Positions 24,014 through 33,479 of a DNA stretch of 64,000 nt are shown piece after piece; within the stretch, counting starts at the first letter, position 1; every line of letters starts with the position of its first letter. The notes beneath the pieces are model-generated. The model was not told the DNA's origin, did no database searches, and worked only from the letters and a program-made list of their open reading frames with translations. This DNA is from Ceratopteris richardii (taxonomy: Eukaryota; Streptophyta; Polypodiopsida; Polypodiales; Pteridaceae). The stretch is from NCBI GenBank assembly GCA_020310875.1, contig CM035427.1:94882937-94946936 (forward strand). The letters are read 5' to 3'. A program made the position numbers and the translations under genes.

Positions 24014-24470
24014 ATGTGCATGTGCATGTGCATGTGCATGTGCATGTGCATGTGCATGTGCATGTGCATGTGCATGTGCATGTGCATGTGCATGTGCATG
24101 TGCATGTGCATGTGCATGTGCATGTGCATGTGCATGTGCATGTGCATGTGCATGTGCATGTGCATGTGCATGTGCATGTGCATGTGCCATGTGCCATGTG
24201 CAATGTGCCATGTGCCATGTGCATGTACATACATACATGCCAATGCACATTGCACATGCCCATGCACATGCACAATGCACATGCCCATGCACATGCACAA
24301 TGCACATGCCCAAGCACATTGCACAATGCACATTGCACATGCACATGCACATGTGCATGCTTGCACATTGCACATTGCACATGCATATGCACATGCACAT
24401 GCACATGCACATGCACATGCACAATGCACATTGCACAATGCACATGCACATTGCACAATGCACATGCATG
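24014..24470. repeat. GTGCAT hexanucleotide array
   Basis: Perfect GTGCAT repeats from about 24014 to 24186 (near 29 units), then a degenerate zone to about 24470 that mixes CATGTGC, TGCACA and CAATGCACAT words in both orientations. The hexamer contains the self-complementary ATGCAT/TGCA core, so hairpins are likely. It lies within the hAT intron, ending beside the Cop3 target site. Confidence 0.95.
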
Positions 24471-24472
24471 AT

Positions 24473-24477
24473 TGATC
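24473..24477. other. Target-site duplication, left of Cop3
   Basis: TGATC, repeated at 28806-28810. Confidence 0.9.
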
Positions 24478-24756
24478 CGTTGAGCTGAGGAGATGTGCTC
24501 AGGTGATGCAGCATCTGTGGTAATACCCCCTTTGGCTGAGTAGAAGGGCTGGAGGTGCAAGGAGCAGCCCACGCAGCAGATAGAAAGAGATGGAGAGAGA
24601 GAAATTCAAATTTGGAGAGAGGCAGCTTGTTTGGGGGCTTCACTAAAGAAAGAAGTGAGCCCTAAGTTAAGAATAAATAATGAGTACATTAAGCCTTATA
24701 AAAGGCCTATACAAATGTGTACAAATAAGGGGGTCATTTAGCACCTTTACCCAACA
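24478..24756 (-). repeat. 3' LTR of Cop3 (279 bp)
   Basis: On the plus strand it runs from CGTTGAGCTGAGG (first base mutated from T) to CCCAACA. It lacks the 54-bp segment of the other LTR. The adjoining CCTCCCACTT on the plus strand is the complement of the polypurine tract AAGTGGGAGG. Confidence 0.92.
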
Positions 24757-24791
24757 ACCTCCCACTTAAAGGCATAAATGACGCCTTTAAG

Positions 24792-25245
24792 CTACGTGAC
24801 TCTCACCATCTGTATACATAGCTCATGTTGTGCTTTAGACAAGCACTTAGTGAGAACATCTGCAGGATTCTGTGATGTATGAACCTTAACAAGTGTGATA
24901 AGGCCATCCTCAAGCACTTCTCGAATGAAGTGATATCGCACATCAATATGCTTAGTGCGTGCATGAAACATGGCATTCTTTGCCAAACATATGACACTTT
25001 GGCTATCACAGCCAAGCATAGGTGCCTTGTTTGACAAGCCAAACTCACTGCATAATCGTGCCAGCCATATGGCTTCCTTGGAAGCCTCAGTGGCTGAAAT
25101 GTATTCAGCCTCTGTAGTGGACAAAGCAACAATCTTTTGCAGCCTTGAGCACCATGAAACAACACCTCTTGCAAGAGTGAATATATATCCACTTGTGGAT
25201 TTACGTGTATCCACATTACCAGCCATGTCAGAGTCACAAAAGCCT
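24792..25245 (-). pseudogene. Cop3 RNase H
   Basis: Carries [53 protein letters not shown] and HARTKHIDVRYHFIRE, with the four acidic residues of copia RNase H in place. The frame is open to its stop beside the 3' LTR. The upstream reverse transcriptase that should be joined to it is deleted. Confidence 0.9.
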
Positions 25246-26189
25246 TTCAGCTGTTTTGAGTGCCTCTCCCCAAAATCCATGAGGGAGATTAGCTGTGGAC
25301 AGCATGCATCTCACCCTCTCACAAAGTGTCCTATTGTAGCGTTCAGCCACACCATTAGAAGAGGGGCTGTATGGAACAGTAAGCTCCCTCTTAATGCCCA
25401 AATTTTCACAAAATTTCTTAAATTCAGCACTTGTGAACTCACCACCATTGTCCGTACGCAAGCAGTTCAGCTTTTTATCTGTTTGGGTGGTCACAAATGC
25501 ATGAAAACGCTTAAACGCAGCAAATGCTTCATCCTTTGATTTAAGCAATCGAACCCAAATTTTTCTAGAGAAATCATCAACAAAGGAAATGAAATACAAA
25601 GCACCCCCCATAGATTTGGTGGGCATGCTACATACATCGGAATGAACACAACAAGTACACAAGACTTACGAGACACACCAGAGTAAAAGGAATATTTCAC
25701 TTGCTTTCCATATTGACATTCATTACAAAAATCAAGCTTTGTGCCTTTACCATCAAGCTTCTTTAAGCTACAAAGCCTAGTGAGACCCTTTGGGCTCATA
25801 TGGCCAAGTCTCTTATGCCACAACTCCATATGGGAGTGAACTTCAGCCAATGCAATAAACTTGCCTGATAAGGCCTTTCCATGCAAGCAATAGAGAGTTC
25901 CCTTCTTTGTGCCTTTCACAATCAGCCTTGAACCCTTAGTCATTTTCCATGATCTTTTCTCAAAGAGAATGCTATAACCATGCAAATCCATTTGACCCAC
26001 AGAAAGCAAGCTCTTCTTGATCCCTGGTACATAACGCACATTATGCAAGACCAGCTCATTAGTGCCATTTGTAGCGAAATGCACTGTGCCAATACCCTCA
26101 AAGGAACATGCATGATTGTTTCCAAGGTATACATGGCCATGGCTGCCTTCAATAAAAGTAGAAAAACACTCCTTGATAGTTTGCATCAT
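25246..26189 (-). pseudogene. Cop3 pre-integrase region and truncated integrase
   Basis: From the right: VYLGNNHACSFEGIGTV, VRYVPGIKKSLLSVGQMDLHG, LWHKRLGHMSPKGLTRL, FCNECQYGKQ, then the catalytic core [14 protein letters not shown] (Asp), [12 protein letters not shown] (Asp) and [13 protein letters not shown] (Glu). A frameshift near 25650 separates the zinc region from the core. The core runs into [13 protein letters not shown] and then breaks into RNase H. The protease D-S-G motif, expected just before this, is not visible. Confidence 0.88.
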
Positions 26190-26780
26190 TGACGGTCAGC
26201 AAAGCATCTATGACATCACTCTTAGTGATTGACATGTCCTGTGCATGAACATTTAGAGAAGGATCAAATGCATGAGTGTCATCCGCTAATAAAGTAGTGC
26301 ATAAAATGTCCTCTGCATCTGACAACTCCTCTATGACTACACTAGAAGCCACATTGGCCTTCTCCTTGTCCTTTTGGCCGTCTTGTGCATCAGTCTTGTC
26401 TTCTTTCTTGTCCTTCTTCTTATCTCCAGAATTCTTCTTCCTTTCAAGCTCTGCTATGTAATAGCGGCAATCGGGTTTCTTGTGACCTTTCCTTCCACAC
26501 TGATAGCATGTCACATCATTGCTTTTGCCTTTGTTGCTATTCCCCCTTTCCCTGCTTTTACTCTTATTCCTTTGTGCATAATTACTTTTCTTATCTGTCT
26601 TGCCTCTAACCATGTTGGCCGAGCTGCCTCCTTCTCCACCTTCTTTTCTCCTGATCTCTTCATTAAGAATAGAACCCCTAACACCATCAAAAGTCAAGTT
26701 GGGGTTATTGGACAATGAGACTACCAATGTCTCCCAAGAGTCAGGCAATGTCATAAGCAAGAAAATGGCTTTAAGCTTAT
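26149..26780 (-). pseudogene. Cop3 gag, C-terminal part with zinc knuckle
   Basis: Continues gag after the MITE: FLLMTLPDSWETLVVSLSNN, a basic Lys/Ser stretch, and CYQCGRKGHKKPDC, a perfect CCHC zinc knuckle that binds RNA. Lys- and Asp-rich sequence follows. A one-base shift near 26170 separates it from the pol reading. Confidence 0.92.
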
Positions 26781-26788
26781 CATCGAAA
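26781..26788. other. 8-bp target-site duplication, left of MITE
   Basis: CATCGAAA, repeated exactly at 27330-27337. Eight base pairs is the hAT superfamily length. Confidence 0.93.
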
Positions 26789-26865
26789 CAAGGTGGTAAG
26801 GTTCGTAAGGTTCGGTACGCATTCGGTTCGAGGGAAGAACCTTACCTCGAGGGTAAGGTTCGTCC

Positions 26866-26940
<75 letters not shown>

Positions 26941-27329
26941 GTGTGTGTGTGTATATATAACCCTTACCTTGGTTGAGGTGATGCGAAGTGATATATGGGT
27001 TGGAATATGCAAAGTTGAGGTGATATATGGGCTAGAATATGAAACATTGAGATAATTTATGGGCTGAAATATGCAATGTTGATCTTTACTTTGCCTCAGA
27101 GCTGAGTGCTCACACCTGAATGTAGAGCTGAGGTCAAGCCATTAAGGACTAAACCAAGAGCTTGAAGCTAGAGATTATAGCTTGAAAGATAAGTTTGGTT
27201 CCCGAAAAATTGAACTTAAAAATACAAAAAAAAATTCCAGCAAAGAACCTTACGTAAGGTTCGTTCGGTTCGGTTCGAACCTTAAAAAACGAACCTTACC
27301 TTATCGGTTCGCGAACCGAATCTACCATG
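26789..27329. mobile_element. 541-bp hAT-type MITE in Cop3 gag
   Basis: Starts CAAGGTGGTAAGG and ends CTACCATG (inverse CATGGTAG), so the short terminal inverted repeats match at 6 of 8 positions. Subterminal regions are full of GGTTCG, AAGGTTCG and CGAACC words in both orientations. A (TA)n tract lies at about 26868-26935. There is no coding capacity. Removing it with one copy of the duplication rejoins the Cop3 gag frame without any shift. Confidence 0.88.
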
Positions 27330-27337
27330 CATCGAAA

Positions 27338-27762
27338 GGAGGCATTCCTGAGTCTTGCAACTGTGACAAAGTACCTGCAAACGATGACAAGTGTTCAGCT
27401 GCACTCTTGGACTCATCAAGCTGCATGCCAACAAGCTTCCGCATCAGGTGTACTTGGTTAACAGGCGTAGTGTTTTCATACGTCGCCTTGAGTTTTGCCC
27501 ATAACTCAAAAGCAGTGGTCAAACCTTTGAGATCTACTAGAATCTCATCGGAAACAGCCATTTTTATGTATATAATGGCCTTTTTGTTCAAAGTAAACCA
27601 TGCATCTTCCGACATGTCCTCTGGTTTCTCTGCCTCCAATGCCCTGTCACAATCCTTCAAGAAGAGGATTCCCTGAATTCTCTCCTTCCATAAGTCGAAA
27701 CCTGTTCCCTCAAACCGTCGAATCTCAAATAGGTTCTTAACATCTGAGGAGGATGACGCCAT
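27338..27762 (-). pseudogene. Cop3 gag, N-terminal part
   Basis: Starts at ATG 27762 (MASSSSDVKNLFEIRRFEG) with the copia gag Trp motif FDLWKERIQGIL, then WFTLNKKAIIYIKMAVSDE and VHLMRKLVGMQLDESKSA. This part has no stop or frameshift until the MITE at GMPPFD. Gag is split only by the MITE, in keeping with a fairly young copy. Confidence 0.92.
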
Positions 27763-28458
27763 AGTTGCATAATGAAAAACTTGCTGGAATTTTGGGCAAA
27801 TGCACCAAAATCAAAGTGCAGCCTCCAAAGATGATGCACTACAGTTCCAAATGGTCACAAGAGCAATTTGAGACAAAAATGGGGTGATTTTGGGCACAAA
27901 ACTGATCTCTGAATTTTCTGCGCAGAGAATTTCAGAAACTCAATTTATGCTCAAAAACAACTAATTTTGTTGTTTTTAACCTCAAAGAATGTACATAAGG
28001 CTAATACTCAGCCTTTAGATGCATGTAGGAGCAAAAGCCCCAATTTTTGCCAATGTTTTACAAGAAATTATGGCAAAATACTCCACAACTTCTCATACAT
28101 GAGTCAATTTTGCTGAAACTATAGAAATTACAGCAAAATGTATCTCCCACTATGTATGCTCAGCAAGTTGAGAGTGAGAAGACCTGCAAAAACTGAGAAA
28201 TTCGCTGGAAAATCGATATTTTGCTGAAAAACACCTTTTCTTGTTGGAAACTTTGAGATTTTGCTGAGAAACACCTGTTCTTCGCGATAAAACCAGAGAA
28301 AAATCACTTTCTTCGCGACGAAAAGCTGGAACATCACTGAAAATGATGGTACAACGGATTTTGGACCCTTTCTTCACGATGAAACTTGATGATTTTGCCA
28401 AATGGTGAGTGTATGCTTCTGTAGAGAACCTGCGCAGCAGATTTGAGGCCCAATATAG
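27763..28458 (-). other. Cop3 5' untranslated leader
   Basis: AT-rich leader between PBS and gag, with no coding signal. Repeated TTGCTG[A/G]AA words occur at about 28200-28270. Confidence 0.75.
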
Positions 28459-28470
28459 GCTTTGATACCA
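28459..28470 (-). other. Primer-binding site of Cop3
   Basis: The minus strand reads TGGTATCAAAGC, one base from the initiator tRNA-Met complement, 2 bp from the LTR. Confidence 0.88.
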
Positions 28471-28472
28471 GT

Positions 28473-28805
28473 TGTTGAGCTGAGGAGATGTGCTCGGGTG
28501 ATGCAGCAGCTGTGGTAATACGCCCTTTGGCTGAGTAGAAGGGCTTGAGGTGCAAGGAGCAGCCCACGCAGCAGATAGATAGAGATGGAGTTCGAGAAAT
28601 TCGAATTTGGAGAGAGGCAGCTTGTTTGGGGGCTTCACTAAAGAAAGAAGTGAGCCCTAAGTTTATTTGCGTTCACTTTTATAAGACCTGGCCAAGTTCA
28701 CATTGAACTTGGCCAAAAGAATAAATAATGAGTACATTAAGCCTTATAAAAGGCCTATACAAATGTGTACAAATAAGGGGGTCATTTAGGACCTTTACCC
28801 CAACA
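28473..28805 (-). repeat. 5' LTR of Cop3 (333 bp)
   Basis: On the plus strand it runs from TGTTGAGCTGAGG to CCCCAACA. It has 54 bp (about 28664-28717) absent from the 3' LTR, containing a perfect 11-bp palindrome (GGCCAAGTTCA, 3-base loop, inverse) at 28690-28714. It is followed by TGATC. Confidence 0.92.
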
Positions 28806-28858
28806 TGATCATTGCACAATCAAATATAAACTGAAAATTCAGAAATCAGTTCACTCAC

Positions 28859-29539
28859 ATGTGACTGTAGTACTAGAAGCTATGCATCTATGGCTCGAAG
28901 GAACATGGTCCCTTTGCAACAATGCACCAAAATGTTGTACACATTCCTCTTTCGTATGTCCGTCCATCCATCACACACGATTGTGCATTCATACTTTGCC
29001 CATGTCTCTTTCATGGGCTCAAGCTCTCTCTCTAATGCTTCCTTTGCTTTTTTGAGCTCCGTTGTCCTCAACTCTTCATAGGTAGGCCCTTGCCAACGAA
29101 ACCCTAATAGTGATACCTTGTCAATGGCATTTCTCCATGCCGGTGTCCGTGCAACATTAAAAGACAAACCACATTGTATAAAAGCTTTCATGATTGCTTG
29201 TGTGGCTTCTTGTTTACGTTGTCTTTGCAAGCTAGCACGTATAGATGCTCCTCCAAGAGAGCCAAGTGGGTGCTCTTGTGGATCATGCTCTACTCTTGTA
29301 CTCTTTCTTGGTGGCTCATGCTCTGTGTCAATGTCTATGGAAGCCTCATGAGCTTGAGATGCTTGAGTTTGGGGATCACAAGAACCATGTGAACCGCTTG
29401 CAAATGATCTAGCTTGTGATTGGGCTCCACTATTCCTTCTACCTTGGGCTTTTTGAGCTACCCATGCCATAGGTTCATGTTTCACTTGTTTATTCATGTT
29501 ACAAGACTTTCGGATTGAGTTTCTTATTGTGTAGGTCAT
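28859..29539 (-). pseudogene. hAT transposase exon 1
   Basis: Reads MTYTIRNSIRKS or, from a later ATG, MNKQVKHEPMAWVAQKAQG. A low-complexity Ser/Gln part follows, then FIQCGLSFNVARTPAWRNAI, LGFRWQGPTYEELRTTEL and CTIVCDGWTDIRKRNVYNIL with the catalytic Asp of CDGWTD, then GTMFLRAIDA. A stop and small shift near 28880 precede the donor (minus strand GTGAGT, plus 28853-28858). Read through, it joins in phase to exon 2. The BED zinc finger usual upstream is not seen, so a further 5' exon may be missing. Confidence 0.83.
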
Positions 29540-29540
29540 T

Positions 29541-29821
29541 TGTCAAAGATGTCAATGCTTTATTAACAATAGAGAATCAATTAAAATTGTTGAATTCTTG
29601 TTTGAACAACAAGCTTAAACCCAAGTGGGCCTCGAAGAGGGAGATGAGAGGGTGATTAATCTTTTTTGTAATGCCATCTAAACTCTGTAAAAGCTACCCC
29701 TTCTCTGTGGGATTCGGGGGATCCCGTGGGCACTAATCCCCTTCTCTTGTACTTTTCTTTTAATTAATTCAAGTCTGGGAGAGTAGGCTAAGGCCGAACT
29801 TCCTTTATTTAAAAAAAAAAA
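29541..29821 (+). other. Poly(A)-ended retroposon-like fragment
   Basis: Ends in TTTATTT followed by an 11-A run (29810-29820), preceded by GTACTTTTCTTTTAATTAATTC, which resembles the 3' end of a plant LINE. No reverse transcriptase reading is present. It lies where the right end of the hAT should be. Confidence 0.3.
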
Positions 29822-31110
29822 CAAACATATGCTTACTATTTTGAAGTCACCAATAGGAAATTGCATTAAGACGCAAGTGATTAAAGATTTTGCAAGAAAC
29901 TTAGAAGATATTATTACTCCTAGGGAGGTATAGATGGTATGTGATGAAGCACGTATTAGTATTGGAGGATACACTGCATTGTATAATCTTTTGTAGAAGG
30001 CGTTACAAAACAAAGGTATTTTGCAAAGTATTTCTCCATGCCTGTACAAGGTATCTCTAAAGAAGAAGATGACCAATGAGGATATAGCTAATACTCTTTG
30101 CCATTACTTGCATATAGAAGATATTATGCCTTCATCCATTTATCATTTTGCTACATCTAAGAAAGAGTTGAAAAATTCATCTAGAAAAGGATCCATTTAC
30201 ATATAGTACATGTTTCTCAATTTGGAGAGGCTTCAAAGGACAATGGTTCAATTTTACAAATCCTCAATTCAAGGCATATCCATTGTTTTGATAATGACAT
30301 TCATGGTATTTATATTGATATAACTTTTGTTATTTGATGTAGATTGTGATTCCAAACTTAAGTTTATATTGAAGTTAGACGAATGAAATCATTAAGGGAC
30401 GACGTGTCGAGAGACTTGGTGTGACATTCATGAATGAAGCTATGACACACATCGATTTTGATGAAAGTGAAAACTCTACCCATCACTTTACATACAATGT
30501 TCAATCCGAGGAAGATATATGTTGGTTAGGTGCTATTGAAGTACCTAAAGAATCCAATGATGTTTTTTCATGGATGTTTAGTAGGACCCCATGGATCACA
30601 AAGGTGATAACTTCTCAAATTCATAGTGCAAAATTCAATGTAGAGGGCCTAGATGAGTTTGAGGTAGAGTGGCATTTGGGTGGAGACTCAAAGACTATCA
30701 AATGCATGTTAGGTTGCAAACAAGGTGCATCTTCTCTCTATCCTTGCCCATATTGAACACGAGGTTATAAACCAACAAAGAGAAAACAAAACAACATAGA
30801 TGATTTAGATGATGACACAGATGCATCTCCATCTACGGAATGGGATATACCTTTAACGAGGTGTCCCATGTTAGGTACACCTAATCGTGACATGTCGGAT
30901 AAGGTTTGGAATCTCATTATTCTATTTCCTTTAGTTAATGTTCACCTTTACACCTTCAATGCTTTTATGAGATTTTTTGATAGACTATTGAAGCTCCATA
31001 TAGAATATGCATTTTCCATTAGGGAAATTGATAAATCTGTTCAAGCTATAAAAAAATTGGAGGAACTCCTCAATTCAATTCAATTGGTTGTCATGGTGGA
31101 AACATAACCT
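29822..31110 (+). pseudogene. Unrecognised broken coding region, probably transposon-derived
   Basis: Plus-strand frames are open in blocks and look protein-like: GGYTALYNLL, KKKMTNEDIANTLCHYLHIE (about 30070-30120), NEAMTHIDFDESENSTHHFT (30430-30500), VEWHLGGDSKTIKCMLGCKQGASSLYPCPY (30670-30756, cut here as motif only) and RCPMLGTPNRDMSDKVWNLII (30860-30920). The last two resemble a poorly described family with a Leu-Gly-Cys-Lys-Gln-Gly-Ala-Ser-Ser motif before Tyr-Pro-Cys, followed by a Cys-Pro-x-Leu-Gly-Thr-Pro motif. I do not know its function. Several stops interrupt it. Confidence 0.45.
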
Positions 31111-31340
31111 TAGTTGTTAAGAAATTCGAGGAATCTCAATATAGTTTACAAAAAGTGTCAATGACAGGGAATAAGGAAAAACATTTTTTTAAAAGAGGTA
31201 TTATCATTAAGAGTCATAAACATTATGAGCTATGGAAAGACCTATGCATGATCGTAACAAACAATGATTCTCGAGTTGACCTTTGTAATAAGAGAAAGAA
31301 GATTTGGTCATGCTTAGATCCTCTAGTACTGTGGGGTTAG

Positions 31341-31968
31341 TGTCATGCCCCTCTGCTTGCCTCCTTGGTTTTCTATCCAGCGCACCTTGGTGCTTGGGTG
31401 GTTTGCCCTGCTTCACTGAATTGTGCGCAACTATAACGGGAGTGGTAATTGTGCATTCCTCTGGACGAGGGACCGGCTAGGAATGCCCCGAACGTCCGCG
31501 CAATGAAGCACCTTGGGCATGTGTGTTGAGCCTTCCCTTTCTCATTTTTCTTGGGAACGTTGGTTGTCCCTTGCATCGTGGGTAGATTCTCGGCAACGGG
31601 AACGCCCCCTGTCCATCCTTGACAGGTCTTGCACCTAAAACGGTCTGCCGGCCGGCCCGTCCCTCTTCTTGCCCGCTCACTCAAAGGGACTTTGGACGTG
31701 TATGGCAAAGGAGAGCCACTATGCCTCTTTGCAAACGGCAACCATGGACTTGACGTCAACGTATCGCCGGGCCAACCCGCCTTCAGCGGCCATTCCTCAC
31801 ATCTTTCGGGCGAATTCCTGTCTTCCGTTGCAACCGGCCTCCGGGCCATCTCAACATCATGTCGTGCTTCGGCTTCCGGGTTACTTAAGGGGATTGCCCC
31901 TTAAACTCGTGGCTGTCCTTCTCCTTGTGGGCTCAAGACAAAACCCCCCTTGGACTTGGACCGTCACA
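31341..31968 (+). repeat. 628-bp GC-rich 5' LTR of an unclassified LTR element
   Basis: Starts TGTCATGCC and ends CCGTCACA, with a perfect PBS 2 bp later. It is markedly richer in G+C than its surroundings. No second copy is present in the window, so the left border is inferred from TG and from the composition change. Confidence 0.7.
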
Positions 31969-31970
31969 TT

Positions 31971-31982
31971 TGGTATCAGAGC
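31971..31982 (+). other. Primer-binding site of the GC-rich element
   Basis: TGGTATCAGAGC, perfect initiator tRNA-Met complement. Confidence 0.88.
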
Positions 31983-33470
31983 TTTGGCTCTCTATCGGTC
32001 TGTGAATCCACCATCGACGGTGTCGGTCGTCGACCCGTCAGCAAAAAAAAGGGCAAATTTTTTTTACATGAGATACATTGGCCGTTGGTCCTCGACTCCT
32101 TTTGGCATAAAATTTTTATGTATGTCGCAACGTCTTCCATCGGCCCCAGTTTGGGTCGTCGACAAACGGCAGCGGATCAGAGCTTCAGGCCCGAGTGGCA
32201 CGGGCCCGGGGGTCGGCGTGAGAGGTCACTCGGATCTTTTATGATCCTATGTAAGACACGATGATTCGCTCGTTCATGTGTTTATGGATTCGACCCGCTT
32301 GTCGGCCGACTCCCATTCACGTAATCCTTCATGGTTTTGGCCCCACGATTTTCATTCCGCGGCTACCCGCCGTGGGGAGGGAGGATTCGTCCTCCATATG
32401 CCAGCAAGGCTGCCTTGTTCTCTGGGTCGGGGTAGCATCGTAAGTCGCACACCTGTCTTCGTAAGTTGCATCACTTTGGGGTGGGGGGCCCCGTCTTCGA
32501 GATTTAAATTTGGGAGCAACATAGGGCAGTGCCTCCATGCTCCACTGTGGGTGGGCTTGCAAGATAGAGTGCTATGGAAAACAGTGATGTTGTCGGTGCC
32601 GAAACGAAACGTGCGTAACCCACTTGTCGACCGCAAGATGTGTCCCTTTGCAAACATTGTAATATCATTTACTTGAGTCACCCCCGAGCCAAGCAACATT
32701 TCGGAAGCAAAAAGGCTTACTAAACCGTGTTCTCCCGTGAGGGTATCGCATCGGCCAGGGTAGTGAGCGCCCCGAGGCCGAAATTTTCATCAGTTGGAAA
32801 ATTTGTCCCTATCTTTTAGTCTTTGGTCAAAATTTGTCCCTATCTTTTACTCTTTGGTCGGCGTGCCTAGAGTTCATCAAAAGGAAGTGTCGTGCTTCTC
32901 GTCGGGCCGTATGGGGCGTGGGAACACACTATGGGGGAAACGGCCGGCGTGAATGTAAGACGCTTCGTGTGCCGTGCGCTTGTGCCTATGTGCAAAGTGA
33001 AGCTAGGGCAGCTGATAGGCCCGTTTTCATGCGGCCGGCGGCTGTGTGGCCTTGCCCTCCCGTCCGTGCCTTTTGTCGGTGCCGTTCTTGGGTCCCTTCG
33101 AGGCCGGGGCAAAAGTAAAAGTAAGTTGGCCGGCGGGTGTGTGGCCTTGCCCTCCCGTCCGTGCCTTAGGTGGGTGCTGCCCGTTGGTCTCGTTGAGGCT
33201 GGGGCAAAATAACAAGTAAGTTGGCCGGCGGGTGTGTGGCTTGGCCCTCCAATCTGCGCCTTAGATGGATGCTGCCCCCGGGTCCCTTCGTGGTCGGGGC
33301 AAAGTTTTCAAATGAAACGGCTGACGTGTTGGTAAGACGCTCTACGCGCCGCATGCCTGTGCCTTTGTGTGCAACGAAGTGAGGGCCGTTGATAGGCCCA
33401 TTTTCAAGCAAAAACGGCCGGCGTGAATGTAAACTGCACCATGCGCCGCATGTTTTTAAGCTTTAATAAG
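31983..33470 (+). other. GC-rich non-coding leader of the same element
   Basis: No gag or pol reading in any frame; open frames here are a by-product of high GC. It contains a roughly 30-bp duplication (TTTGTCCCTATCTTTTA at about 32805 and 32835) and the 95-bp tandem array at 33033-33317. The word AACGGC[C/T]G[G/A]CGTG recurs at about 32939, 33318 and 33414. It is probably the long leader of a gypsy or LARD-type element whose coding part was lost. Confidence 0.6.
33033..33317. repeat. Three 95-bp tandem repeats
   Basis: Units start with GGCCGGCGG at 33033, 33128 and 33223, each 95 bp, sharing GTGTGG[C/T]CTTG[C/G]CCCTCC and GGGGCAAA. They diverge at roughly 15-25% of positions. Confidence 0.88.
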
Positions 33471-33479
33471 CAACTTTTG

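Larger units (their letters stand above)
24478..28805 (-). mobile_element. Cop3, copia element lacking reverse transcriptase, inserted in hAT intron 1
   Basis: Both LTRs, PBS, polypurine tract and a 5-bp duplication TGATC are present. The coding order is gag, pre-integrase, integrase, RNase H. The whole reverse transcriptase is absent, and integrase is joined directly to RNase H near 25245. LTR identity is about 96% outside one 54-bp indel, so this is the youngest copia copy with both LTRs in the window. A 541-bp hAT MITE interrupts gag. Confidence 0.93.
21344..29540 (-). mobile_element. hAT DNA transposon, split by Cop3
   Basis: The putative left end is CAAGGTTGTTAG at 21344, followed by at least six GCAACG or CGTTGC words within 90 bp, typical of hAT subterminal transposase-binding repeats. 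The minus strand carries a spliced transposase in four exons. The right terminus was not found; it should lie beyond 29540 and may have been lost next to the poly(A)-ended fragment. Cop3 sits in intron 1. The left 12 bases resemble the terminus of the MITE at 26789 (CAAGGTGGTAAG). Confidence 0.75.

Noticed and set aside
24014-24470. Long open frames on both strands through the GTGCAT array (His-Val, Met-Cys and His-Ala runs)
   Set aside because: A period-6 repeat without stops is open in several frames at once; there is no codon signal or domain.
33033-33317. CRISPR-like array
   Set aside because: The 95-bp units are contiguous with no spacers, and the genome is a plant.
31373-33411. Many overlapping open frames on both strands in the GC-rich island
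   Set aside because: High GC lowers stop frequency; no domain, and the 95-bp tandem repeats account for several of them.
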